NCBI GenBank assembly: GCA_000310025.1
Contig: FN649745.1
Location: 1,624,977 to 1,670,376, forward strand
Reading direction: 5' to 3'
DNA from: Ectocarpus siliculosus
Lineage: Eukaryota > Sar > Phaeophyceae > Ectocarpales > Ectocarpaceae
Length of the DNA stretch: 45,400 bases
Shown: positions 23,386 to 35,346 of the stretch, in pieces
Layout of the letters: each line of letters begins with the position of its first letter
Position numbering within the stretch: the stretch's first letter is position 1
The notes under the pieces: generated by a model
What the model saw: only the letters and a program-made list of their open reading frames with translations
What the model was told of the DNA's origin: nothing
The model's database searches: none
Translations under genes and position numbers: made by a program

Positions 23386-24103
23386 CTCCATATTCTAAAG
23401 AAATCACATGTGGCCATTTTTGAATCTTTTCTACGTGAACACCTGCTGCATTACTGTTCATCACCTCCCCTACTAATAAACTCCTTCCTATTCTTCGCTC
23501 AAATCCTAGCAATTCATTTCTCCTTTATACGTGTCACTGTACGATTCTGTCCCGTTCCACCATTCCCAGTTTTTGCCTGCCTAAACTTGTTTCTGCTCGT
23601 AAATCTGGAGTTGCTCAACTGTTTTCGTGGGACCTCCATGACTTCATCATGCCACACTAGCGTGTCTCTGTCCCTGCTCAAACCCAACGTGAACGAAACA
23701 CGAACGTGACAACACATGTATGTGCCCCTGTCCGAAACGACACCCCAGTCAGGCCAATGCAGGCCCGGGACTTCCACCAAAGTCACGCCCCGGCTTCTAG
23801 GGCAACAGGAGAGAAGAGAGACCCGTTGACGCATCGGCACGGGCCCATGGTGGCGTACACATGTCGGGAACCAGTAGACGAAGCGCTGGGACAGAGAGGG
23901 GACATGCGGGAATCGACAAGGCGCCAGGAAGCACTACGCTGAAACACGACCGCACGTTCGTTTCCTTCCGGCAAAGCAATAAATACCACTCACGTTCTCC
24001 GCTTCGTTCAAATTTATTTTTTGAGCTAGACTGCATAGCAACACTATTATGCAAGACACACCGCTGGCTTCCCCCGTTTTTCTTAATCTTTGCCGTCGTC
24101 TAT

Positions 24104-24295
24104 TTAGCTGAGCTCCCTGATGGGTGCCTCCTTTTCCCACAGTGAGTGCAGAAAGTCATGCAGACCTTCGCTCACGGACACCTGATGACGACAAAAAACA
24201 GAGCAACAGAACGGGGTTGGAAGGGCGCATGGGAAGTTTCGCGTATGTCCAACCGCATCAGGGTGTGTGCTACCAACAACAAGCCCTCTTGCAGA

Positions 24296-24363
<68 letters not shown>

Positions 24364-27300
24364 TGTGTGTGATGTTTGTCTGTGTCAAACCAGCTCTCAC
24401 ACCAGGTGCTTTCAAAGAGTTTCCGTTCACGACGGTCCGCCTTGCTGCCTGTACAAACCAGGATGGCACGGAGTCGTCCTATTGAACACAGCGTGTGCGC
24501 GCGCGCCAACTCAACGAAAGTTGCTGAAAGCAAACCGGAAGCCGCCAACGGCGAAACCGTCCATCCACTGGGCACAGAAAAATACTCGAAAATGTACGTC
24601 GCCGAATGAATAGCGTTCAATAGTTCGTTCGGAGCTTGCATTTACTGTCCGACACACCTTGTACGGCGTGGGGTTGAGCCTCTGGAGCGTGTCCTGCCGA
24701 ATCTGATCATGCGAGAATTCAGAGGGAGAAAACAAGGAACAAACGCCACACAACAAGCACACGTACGCAGCACACAGGACACCGAAAGAGCAGAGGTTGA
24801 GCGAAAGTCACGCCCACTGGAGCTTCTCCCCGGTGTGAAAAGAAAGACAAGCATGCTAAAAGCCGTCAATCAATCTAGGCTAGGCACCCAACTCTGGCCG
24901 GTGTAGGCGCTCTGATAACTGAGCAAAATCGTGCCCTAGTTGGTATTATAGTAACATATCGGGGCACAAGAGCACCGTGCAAGCGGAGACAGTCTCGTCT
25001 TCTCTCATCTCGCTGTTGTGAGCCCGATCGCAGACAACGCCGCTGTACGGTCAACACCCGGACTGATCACCAAAGGACTGGAAAGCGTGAGAGCGCGGCG
25101 TCGTCTTGGCTTCAGATACTGTCCGCCCGTTTACGCGACGCCAGAGCTTCTGCCGCAGCTCTGAACGCGTACACGTTTTTCTTGGTCAATTGTAATTCAC
25201 TACCGATGGCACAGTTACACGTCAACCCGCCCGTCCAGCCGCAACACCATTTCAACAAATGATCGGCGCAGAACCTCCTGTTGTCGAGTCAAAAACCTTG
25301 AAGCCAGTGAGGATGACAATATCTATGCGATCTCGGATACGGAGCGGAATTACATCAGCAGGTATATTCAGCTACAGCGGAACGCGTATCCCAGGCACAG
25401 GGTCTCCTTGGTCTTCGTCTCACCTCTTTCAACCCCTTTGCCACCGTCGCTCGCACCTTTCCAAAAGCGAAACAACGAAAAAGGAAAACGCGCACAACAA
25501 GGAAAGGTGTTGTCTGCGGGTAAATACAGGTGTTGGGACGACAGAAAACGAGAACATTCGTGGGAAGCATTCCTCCTCCTCCTCCTCCTCCTCCTCCTCC
25601 TCCTCCTCCTCCTCCTCCGCACGTGGCGATACTGTTCAAATGACATCGCCTTTGGCTGTCCCATCACCACCAAGCAAGCATCCCAGTACGCGTTTTCGCC
25701 CGACCGACTCCTCATCAAAGTGCACCGTGCTACTGGAAGATATGCATGCATTGCTGGAGCCGTGCGCCTTTCTGCCATGGCCATGCACCGTAGTGCTGAA
25801 GGGATGAACTAGCAAAACCACAGAACGTAGTCCACTCCTACCCTAATTAGGTGCGCTTCACGTTTCACGACCGTGTGTCTTTCGTTTTGCACTAGTTCGT
25901 CGGTGCATGCACCTACTCTGCGCTGGTGCCCCTCTTGAGGAATCCCTCGACCTCGCCAACATGACAGAGTGTTGGGAGAGCTGGTATCCACCGCCCTCCC
26001 AGGAGGTACTGAATAACAAGCGAATTAGTATGTGTACAAGCGTTTATCTCATCCATACTGGGGGAAAGCCAACCAGGGGTCAACAATCGCCAAGACTATT
26101 GTTAGTGTTGACTGTGCGTTGAGAATACACGGAAAGTGATGTCGAGTCTTCACCGGGGGTCAACCGAACACGGTTGGCTCCTGGCCTATCCATACATGTA
26201 CCTCGTGGATGGTGGGCATGTCCGAGGTTGCACCTCCAGCTTGGCCATCCCACACCATCTCCTGCAACCGGACTACCTGGGTCGGTGTCACCCTCGCGCG
26301 CTTAGTTGCCACGAACGGGTGTCTGCTCAAGTTTGAAAAAAATTATTACAGCAGAAGAAGCAGCGGTGGCAGCAGTAGCAGTAGCAGCAGCAGCAATATA
26401 TTCAGCAGGCGGAAGAGATTACTAGTTGCGCTGTTGTACTTCCTCACGAAACGTCAGCAGAGCAGCAACCAGCCTCCGTGATTCATCAACTGTTACAAAG
26501 CACGGAGAAATCCCCCGCCGCTTTTGCTTCATGTATACCAAGTGTACCAAACCGCTTCATCCCGCGCGCACCAATGAGAACCATGTTCTCTGTGCACACC
26601 TCAAAGGTAGACGGAAAACGGTCTGACGTCCGCAGCATCTCAAAGACACAGGAGTCCCAACAAATTCTCAGGAGCCCCAACAGCATGTCACGAGCCCCAA
26701 CAACATGTCGGGAACAAATGAGGGCCTGAGATTCCGGAGTTGCTACCGCATCGCGTAATGCTGTGCTGTGACATGTGATGCTTCCTACGGCAAAAAAATG
26801 CATGTTTCTTTTTACAAACGAAAAGCAACAAAGAAAGGAATCACGATCCGAGAGGTACAGTAATTGCCCGAGGAACGGTCAGATGCTGTGCACGAGATCC
26901 CTAATTCCACCAGAAGTTTCACTCCATACATATCTGTGTAACCTACTCAGCTCCATTCTGCTGTTGTGCTTCCAGGGTTCGAATTGTTGTTCCAGTACAG
27001 CAAATTGGAGCTAAGGGCATCGTCATATTTTTAGGGGGCTCTTGGCGACGCTCAGCAGACCATCGGCAAAGACTGGAGTCTAGAGTTAGTTTGTATCTTT
27101 GACCGACGTTTGCGGGTCAATCTAGATCGCCGTGGTGCCAATCCCTAATTCTACATAACATGTTCTCCTTCCAGGTCCTACATCTCTCCACCTCCATGCA
27201 TATCACGGTGAAGTATGAGCTGCATTGGGGTTCTTTATCGAGGCGACGAAACATTGGCACTAAAGGCGAGCTGACCAAGTCGCGTGCACCAGCGGGAAAC

Positions 27301-30300
27301 GGCTCCAAGTCAGATGTGGTAGCGCGGCATTTTTCCCGTTCAAAGCAAATCCATGGGGTACATATCAACAGCTTGCGGACGGAGGGTTTGGCGTGCTTCA
27401 GACGCCCCTCTGCTTTCATGGAACGCCGATGCCCGTGGAAGGAGCACGAGGTCGCGGCCCCGCTGAGCTCAACCGCGTCTAGACTGGACAGGGGCTTAAA
27501 ACGTTGCCTATCCTTCTTGTGATTCCCTATAGGGAGCAACACCTGCGGTAACCCTGGCAGTCAACATCTGTTGGCGCTGAAATAACAGTCATTATCCAAG
27601 CGCTGCTCCACCGCCGTTCACAAAAATAGTACACCATACAAGGCCCCTCACACCGAGAGATGGTTGAGCATTTGAACGCGGAAGGTGATGAAAGAATTGC
27701 GTGTGAGGTTGGTCTCGAGAGAAGGTGGTGACACGCTCAAATATGTTTGCAGCATGCTAACTGGCAACCCACACCTGCCGTGTTGGAGAAATTCCGAGAA
27801 AAATTGCAAATTGCTCTCCAGCAAACACACCCAGATTTAACCGAACGTGCACAGAAAGTAAGCAGCGGGAAAACAAACACCAACCTCCGACCACATAAGT
27901 CTGTGTATAAGCCTGAAAAACCAAGTTCGTATACCTCCATTCCTGGCTTCAGATGGAGCACGCCTCAAAGTGCTGTAAGCGTGGCGAGGACTGTAAGCCA
28001 TTGCTTTCGCTTGCATATAGCATAGAGCAAGACATCTCAAGGAAACGTGAGAATTATCGACGCACCTCACGCAGTAAATACAACCCAATCACGCGCGGGA
28101 GAGCACCAGGTGCCTGGTTTGCCAAATCGACTTCCTCTTGAGGTGGCCGTTTCCTTTACCCGGACTATCTTGATGACTCAACCTAATGATTAATGCTGTT
28201 CACAAAGTGTTGAGGCCAAGAGTGAACGAGGCCCTTTTCGTAATATCTCCAATGCCCTGTCGGTACCTTAGCAACGAGTTCAGAGTTGTACCGCAACGTA
28301 GCAGTGTGTTTCAGTTTATCGGCAAAGTTGAAAGCGCACATTGGCCCCATAGTATGTATCGGTTTCCTGTAGCATGCATTCGTCTGAGTGCCCTACTTTC
28401 CGAGCGAATCGAGGATGGCTCGCTCCATGCGGTGGTCTCCCTCACCAGACAACTCTCTCGCAATTAACAGAGCCCTTCAACCACGCCGTCTACGATAAGC
28501 GCCCAAGGTACCATCGATGTGCATGTACCTCGCGAGTATGGGGACTCCCGGCTGCGGCGGCTCCTCCCCGTCTTTGAGCATGATGTCCAAGATGGGAACT
28601 CTGTCGGCGCCCAGTAATCTGTACACCGCCTTGCGGCCCGGAATGGTAATCTTAGACGTCGTCTGACTCCCGTTGTGCCCAAAATACCGTTGTGCCGCAG
28701 GTCGACCGGGCGCGTAGCAAAGCGTAGAGGCAGAGGGAGGTGAGAGAAAGGCAGCTTTCTTCATTCAGGAGATTATTTTAGTCATGGAAGTGGCTTGGGA
28801 GGCATGTAAGACATAAAAACACAGAGCGGTGGCTTCGAGCCAAGACCGGACGGAAAGGATGTCCCAATGCATGCTTCGTCTGGTCGTCGGTAGATTGAAT
28901 ATCAAAACGACGTTGCGGTGGGAAACTTCTCGTGCTGTCCAGAAACTAAATCCAGTTTTTCTTTTCGGTCTCAGGATGAAACTGGTACTTCGGTAAGAGG
29001 ACGAAGGAACCGAGTACGTGGGACAAGATTTGGCTACAATTGTATCAGGTCGAGAAACAAGAAACGCTGGCTTGAAGGATTTGGATGCTGTCTCTTTGCT
29101 CTGTTATTCCTCCGACCAGGCCCAGCAGCCTGGCACATCTTGTGTTCCGCCCGGGCAACAGTTTTTAGGTGATGGTCTCGTGTGCCCGAGTCGTTCCGGC
29201 CGGCGATAGATGAACTCTGAACTGATCCCATGTCGCTCCCTCACCGTACCAGGGGCAGCCCAAGAAACACCCGGAGGCACAACGCCCACGAAACGCGATG
29301 ACGGTGCGCGTGCTGCTACTAATATCCGATCTCCGCTCGGCTTGACTCGAAATGGACCAAAAGGTGCTCGCGGTCGAAGACGCTGCATATACAAATCATT
29401 GGAGCATTGCAGAAGGCCGGTGAACGATTCGAGGGCAACGGGGCGGGGGTTCACCTGCGACAGCTTTATCCTGGGCACACCCTCGATGGAGACCAGCTTG
29501 TACACACAGCCGAGGGCCGGCTGCGCCTGGCACGTCACCAGGTTCGTCCCGATGCCGAAGGTGTCGATGGCGTGGCCCTGCACGAGTGAGCGATGTGCGC
29601 GTGTGGAGCCAGACAATCAGGACAGCGAGGTCATGAGCAGATTCATGTTGACCCCTGTTCGCCCACGAGAGTAGAGGCGGTACTCGATGGCAACGAGTGA
29701 AATAATCCAACGTGGAAGCGCGTGAGAGACGGGTTCCCCCTGCCGCAGGCATCGGTGAAGAAACACATACCCGTCCCTAAAGGCAGTGAGTGAGCGGGTG
29801 ATACGGTGGAGCCGCGCTCAAGAACGCCCGTAGAGCACACCGCCAAAAGCAAACGCATCCGTAGGAGAGCAGAAAAGAACGGATCTCGTTCCCCCCTGCT
29901 CTTCTCGATGCTTTTCGAAAGAGGACACAGAAAAGGGGAAGTGCGTCCTGTCGTGGTCAAAGGCAACAAAACACCTTCGGACAGCAGAGCCCGTCCGAAG
30001 AAAAGCAAAGAAACAAGACGCATACAAGTAGAACACGTGAGAGGAACCACACCTGGTCAGCGAGGTAGTGCAGACTTTCCTCGTTGATGTCGTTGCTGGC
30101 CACGATGTTTGTGGTGGCAAGGAACGGGCGGTTGAAGGTCTTCGCGGCCTCGGTCGTCATTTTTCGCACCTCTTGGCTAAGGTAGCTCAGGTCCCCGGAG
30201 TCCAGCCGGCACCCCAGCGCCCTTCGAAGTAGTAGTAGTAGTAGTCCCATACACAGGGGAGGTGAGCAATCGTGCGTCAAACTATGCCTACGTCAATCTA

Positions 30301-33300
30301 TGGTCATGGCAGAAATTGTGTTGATTTTATATTTCCATTTGTGTCCCGGTTGGGTACAAGCCCCTTCATGAAGCACGCTAAATGCCTGTTCCGAGTGTTC
30401 GATACGCTCAACCCAACTTCAAGTCAAGCTACGAATACGTGTTGGCTTGTCTCACGGAACGCGTGCTATTCGTACGAGCCGGCTACCCACACGCCGAAAG
30501 CACTTCGGCGTTCGTCTTTGCCGAGTCAAAAGCACGTATCACGATGTCGGGTTCCATCGGTTCGAGTGGTGACCGCAAGCGCAAAAATACGGCGCGACAC
30601 ATCTTTTCGGCAACAGCAACCTCGCCATCACTGCCGTCACCCCCCACCACCATCACCGTCACCGCTCCAACAGCGACAGAGACAACAACAACCTAGACCA
30701 CCGCGAACACAGCCGCCACCGCCACCACTACCACTACCAACCACACTAGCCGAGCGCACCTGTGCCCCAGATCATCCAGTGCCAGCGCCACGCACAGGAA
30801 GTTGGGTACCCCGGACTGAAGCGTGTCGTACGTGTCCACGAGCGCGACGAAGCCGTCGGGGAACGCCTGGGCGTACGCGGTGAACGCCGCGAGCTCGCCG
30901 TCGTTGCTGCTCCCGGAGCCCTTACCGCAGACCGGGCGGTCACGGTACCCCTTGACGATCGCGACGAAGTCCTTCCCGTCCAGGGTGGGATCCTTGATCT
31001 ACGTGTGCGCGCCAACCAAAAAGGAAAACGCAGGAGGCATCATCGTACCCACCAAAACACAAGCTATGCATCCGCGAAGAAAAACGTAGACAGCTTTGCG
31101 CCCGAGCAAACGAGGTTGCCGGCGCACAAGTTTGTGAGAGATAAACGCCTGAGGGTGCAGAGGGGGATCGGGGAGTGTGGTATCAATCAAGACACAAGAA
31201 GAGACGGCGAGCCTCGCCTCTTGCGTCTTGGTTTTGTCACCCCTCACCCCGGCGAGACACAATCCTGAGACATGAAAGACACACAAACTAACGCGAACAC
31301 CTTGCCCAAGTAGGACTGGTAGCTCCGTGCAAAGATAGATGCATATGAAATGTGGGCTTTGTACGGTATGGGCAACAATCTTAGTAAGGTGCCGGTGGAA
31401 TGCAACCAGACAAGACCGTTGTTGCTTGACGACCCCAAGTGAAAAAAACAAGGATCGCCAAAAATATGGTACGGATTTCCCCTTCCCTTCTTGTCCAACC
31501 ATTACTGACAAAAAAAACGAACAAGTTCAACTGATACAAGGTGCTCTCCCTCCGCAAGCGCACTGCTGTAAGGCCTTGTGGCCGCCTCGTGGGTGCTAAA
31601 TATTGCCGCGGGCACCTGTTCAAAGGAAGTGTAAGATTGCACGAATGCGTGGGCGTGCGTGCCTCGGATATCAACGCCAATCAGTTTCCCCGCGAGAACA
31701 TTGCTGGTGCCGTTGAACCCCCCGATGTACGAGTAGCGAGAAGCGGACAGGGCTCCGTCCGGACCCTGCCACAGTCAAGGGGAGACAAGAGCACTTGATC
31801 AACATCAACAGAACAGAAGTCAACCATGGAAACCCCGCAGAACGTTTGTCTAGCTGCCATGTGTGTGCCTTCCGTCCAAGGTGAGCCCCTGTCACCGTGC
31901 TTGATATGAATGGAGTCATCGTTTTCATCACACGCCACGGTCTTCGTATGGCCTACATAATTGCGAAACCGTGTGCGTGAATAATACATCTCATGAACCC
32001 CGGCGGCATAATGTGGTACCTCGATTGTACCAGCTCGTTTTTTCCCTGCGACGAAACCAAGTACCGATTAATCTTGAGAAAACAGTTCGATACTGCAAAA
32101 AGCAAAGCATGGCCTACACGACTATATTCCTCCCCGAGGGCGCCTCATTTGTCAAACAACCGAAGGGTTTCTACCACTGTTCTGCTGAAACCGTCGCAAA
32201 TATCAAGTACAGAAGTAGTGGCAGAGACCGCCTACTACCATCGTTTCCCAGCACGAAAACAAAAACTGCGACCCACGGAAGGCATTCCCTATCGTACCTG
32301 TGCCCGCCGCAGCCCAAACTCCAAAAGCGTTTTGTCCGCCCCGGCCGCTAACCTCAGCCTGGCCGCATTTGTGGCGATGAGCGACGGGTAGTTGATGAGG
32401 TTCAGCAACGGGGTTTCCAAAAGCTGGGCCACAGCCAGCGGACCCTGTTGTTTCAGCATAGTCCGTGCATCCAGGTACGAAGCACAACATAGGGGCAGGA
32501 GCAGGACGGAGGAGAAACGACGCACATTGAGACGTCCAGGGTTTGAAGCTCGTGTCTGCGACCATCTACGAATAAAAGCGTTTGGGGTAGGAAGGCTTTC
32601 CGGTCCACCAATGAGTAAGAGGCGCAGGCGGCATATCGAAACGAAATGCAGGGAAGAGGAACACAGGGTCGCCACAAAGAGTCAGAAAGGTAACCTTGCT
32701 TCCAATAAGACGCTTTGACACGAAGGTTTGGGCATTGGGAGAGTCCGAGAACTCACACAAGAACGCAACGAGCGTACCGTAAGTCCATTCGTTTCTAAAG
32801 GACTGCCTGTTTTTCTGCCACATCACCACAATTGCATCACTCCGTGCGCACCATCACTTCTCATGCCGTACCATCACCCACCTCAACCCGGATGAGCGGT
32901 ATTCGGGGGAAGCAGAGCGAGCCCTCCTCCAGAGCGTACAGGCGCACGTTTCGGCAGTCGAGCTGCCCGAGCCAGTCGAAAAATGCCTCCTCGCAGTGAG
33001 GGAGAACCGTCCGCAGGTAGGCGATGTCGCTGGGGGAAAAGGTGAAACTGTTCATCAGTGCGATCACCTCGCTCAAACCTGGACGGTCGTGCGAATGGCG
33101 GAGCAAGAGTGGCGCCCTCATGACGTACGGTGCTTGGGGTACACAACATGGTAAATCGTTTGGAAACTACAGCAGAACAACGGCGAGACGGCCGGCGCTT
33201 GCCTACACAGAAGGCGGTGAGATCCCAAAACAGAAAATCAGCGCGGTCTATGTGTGCATTTTGGGGTAAACACCACGTCTCCCGCACTTGATCAAATTCT

Positions 33301-34368
33301 GAGGATACTCCAATGGGTGGTTGACTTTCGCTTATGTATAACGGAGGGTGTGGCAAACTACAGGGCGCAGTTTGAGGAGCCCACCCGGTAACGTAGAATG
33401 TACCGCACCTGCGAAGATGGCGAACTGGCCCTTGAAGGGGCACTTGCGGAAGAACAGGTCGAACACCGCCTGGACATACGCGGACCGACAGTCCACAAAG
33501 AGAGAGGGTGGAGGCAGCGGCCGTACAAGCATTGAACAATGTTCTACACGTAAATGCTGTGCAAGACTACCGCAGTTTTTATGCGTAGGCTAATGTAGAC
33601 AACAGTATGTATTATTGTGGAAGTACGTACTGTACAAGGCTAGACCATTCACTATAGCATAACCCTAAGTCTTGGAACATTGTGAATGGGCCCTGCTACT
33701 TTTGTCTTCTCACATTCTCGTTGTGCCGCCCAGCTTTCCAGTACGCGTACGACATCGTAATCTGATACATGTCCGTCAGTAACGCCTGAAACAGCAAAGC
33801 ACGTGTTTATAAAATGCAGGCGGGGATGCGATGCTTGATTGTGCCGGATGTTTTGCATTGGGAGTCGCCAGCAGCAGCAGCAGCAGTTCACCCCTACACT
33901 GATTCGTAAATGCTTGCTAAATGAAGGAATAATAAATACACGCACAGAAAATGCTTGCTAAATATTACTTCGTAGACCGCAAGCTCGTGGGCTTGATTTG
34001 GTTCCGAAAATATCGAACCGGCAACAACTGATGCTGTGCCGCTGTTATTTGCAAACCCTACCAGATGGCAGCCAGGTGCATGGTAAATGTAGCCTGCGAC
34101 GCGCAAAAACATATTACCAGCAGCTTAAAGGGTTTGGTGTCTGGCTGCAGCGCAGATGGCACACCAGCGCCACAGCCCCACAGGAGATGAAGCGCTACTA
34201 CAGGAGGGAAGTACAACGTCGGAGTGCATCTTCAACCTTTTGAGTTGGAACATGAACGGAACGTACGCGTACATTCAACCAGTTGCAATATTGATCTCCA
34301 TCCCAACTCACCGACACCAAGATGTTGAGTGGGACGAGCCCCTTTACATCTTCCCTCGAAGTCGGCAT
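24104..34368 (-). CDS. NAPRT: Nicotinate phosphoribosyltransferase (13 exons, 530 aa)
   Basis: Makes nicotinate mononucleotide from nicotinate and PRPP, the first step of Preiss-Handler NAD salvage, presumably cytosolic. Exons (minus): 34368-34312, 33785-33714, 33469-33409, 33078-32882, 32444-32298, 31765-31616, 30998-30760, 30221-30053, 29577-29455, 28662-28529, 26322-26202, 24702-24658, 24181-24104. All introns are GT-AG and every junction is in phase. Family blocks follow in order: [93 protein letters not shown] (the active-site His region), [80 protein letters not shown]. It ends at TAA 24104. Length fits the family (about 540). Exon 1 is the least certain: ATG plus 19 codons to a gtgagt donor. 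Introns average about 720 bp and occupy about 85% of the gene. Confidence 0.93.
24301..24370 (+). repeat. (CT)23(GT)12 compound microsatellite in NAPRT intron 12
   Basis: Uninterrupted CT then GT dinucleotide tracts, read as (AC)n(AG)n on the transcribed strand. The tract starts about 120 bases upstream of the acceptor of the last exon. It is probably length-polymorphic. Confidence 0.98.
25571..25618 (+). repeat. (TCC)16 microsatellite in NAPRT intron 11
   Basis: Sixteen exact TCC units. The poly-Ser, poly-Leu and poly-Gly frames it creates are artefacts of intronic simple sequence. Confidence 0.98.
26360..26396 (+). repeat. CAG/AGCAGT simple repeat, NAPRT intron 10
   Basis: An imperfect run of gcagcagtagcagtagcagc followed by agcagcagcaat, about 40 bases upstream (in transcription) of the acceptor of the exon at 26322-26202. 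Confidence 0.85.
33870..33886 (+). repeat. (CAG)5 run in NAPRT intron 1
   Basis: Five exact CAG units, about 85 bases upstream (in transcription) of the exon 2 acceptor. Confidence 0.8.
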
Positions 34369-34883
34369 TGCTAACAGAGCGAAGGAGGGGCAGAGGAGAG
34401 CGTGTTGGCACTACAGCATTTGGCACGTTGGCACAGCTGCGTTTGCAGTAGAAGTGTATGCAGTTCCGCCGCATTTTTAGGAAACTGTGGGCGTGCGTGG
34501 TCATCTCTCCGGTTATTCTTTCGCGGAGCCCCCCCTTCTTTTTTTTTCGCATGTTTCCTGCCTCCACACGCTCTGTCTGGTGTCTGGCCTCTGCTGTTGC
34601 TGCCATGCGTGTTGTGTGTGCGGATACCTCAGTCCCGCAGGCTGCCCCGTCCTGGCGCTAGGCATAAGGAAAAACGGTGAGAGCGAAGAATGATAGCGTT
34701 ATGGGTACCTTATAACAGCTCGGCATCGTGTAGACTGCATACAACGGGACTACATACAGCAGTTACCGCCCGAACCTCTGGCAGTCACTTGTGGCCGTTA
34801 AGGGGGTGCAGAAAAGGGGTTTTTACGCTGGCTCTTTTCCCATACTTTAATCCTATACAGAGAAAGAAAACAACCTTCCCGCC
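34369..34883 (-). promoter_or_regulatory. Presumed NAPRT 5' UTR and proximal promoter interval
   Basis: The 515 bp between the proposed NAPRT ATG and the foldback element should hold the 5' UTR and proximal promoter. A T-run on the plus strand (34536-34550) is a poly-A stretch on the transcribed strand. No convincing TATA or initiator element can be named. No gene is recognised here on the plus strand. Confidence 0.35.
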
Positions 34884-35346
34884 AGGGTTAGGTTAGGCAT
34901 TCTGTTGTCATCAGTAGAGGACACCATGAAGAGGCGTTGTGCATGCTGGCACATTAAGGTTTGCTACTGGAGCGGAAATATCGAAGGTCGCAGCAGGCTC
35001 TGAAAACAGTCCAAAATCTGCGCTGGAACCAAGCGGCATCCAACATTTGTCACAGCCATGCTCGCCGCCACGGACCGTAAACCCCTGAACGGAGGGGTGT
35101 CAGCGGTAGCTGTGGCATCAGCTACTGCTGTAAACTTGTAGTTCAGGAGATTGGGGTCGGTGGCGGCGAGCATGGCTATGACAAATGTTGGATGCCGCTT
35201 GGTTCCGGCGCAGATTTCTGACTGTTTTCAAAGCTGTTGCGACCTTCGATACTTCCGCTCCAGTAGCAAAACTGAACATGCCAGCACGCACGACGCCTCT
35301 TCATGATGTCCTCTACTGATGACAATAGAATGCCTAACCTAACCCT
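34884..35346. mobile_element. 463-bp foldback/MITE-like element with ~190-bp inverted arms
   Basis: The left arm 34884-35076 begins agggttaggttaggca; the right arm 35155-35346 ends with its complement tgcctaacctaaccct. The arms mirror each other over almost their whole length: gaggacaccatgaagaggcg against cgcctcttcatgatgtcctc, tggaaccaagcggcatccaa against ttggatgccgcttggttccg, catgctcgccgcca against tggcggcgagcatg. Only scattered mismatches are seen. The loop is about 78 bp. No transposase is encoded, so mobilisation would need one in trans. No clear target-site duplication is visible. High arm similarity suggests recent activity. Confidence 0.9.

Larger units (their letters stand above)
17929..24103. 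other. Intergenic region between the two host genes
   Basis: Both flanking genes are on the minus strand, so this holds the 5' region of the glycosyltransferase-like gene (left) and the 3' flank of NAPRT (right). AT-rich TATTTATA-like stretches on the minus strand near 18085-18110 lie about 165 bp upstream of the left gene's ATG and could be core promoter, with low confidence. The remainder holds diverged repeats. No gene with recognisable domains was found on either strand. Confidence 0.5.

Noticed and set aside
25259-25812. Plus-strand open frames of 134-182 codons with poly-Ser or poly-Leu
   Set aside because: They are produced by the (TCC)16 microsatellite in a NAPRT intron.
27370-27480. 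Minus-strand reading [20 protein letters not shown] considered as the missing NAPRT HPF exon
   Set aside because: It has no acceptor in the right phase, and a far better exon ([18 protein letters not shown] at 26322-26202) fits both phases exactly.
14400-35140. Recurring ctgctgta(g/a) and actgctgta words at many sites
   Set aside because: Short words of this composition are expected often in a CAG/CTG-rich genome. Apart from the two ends of the 14-kb tandem pair, no common flanking sequence was found.
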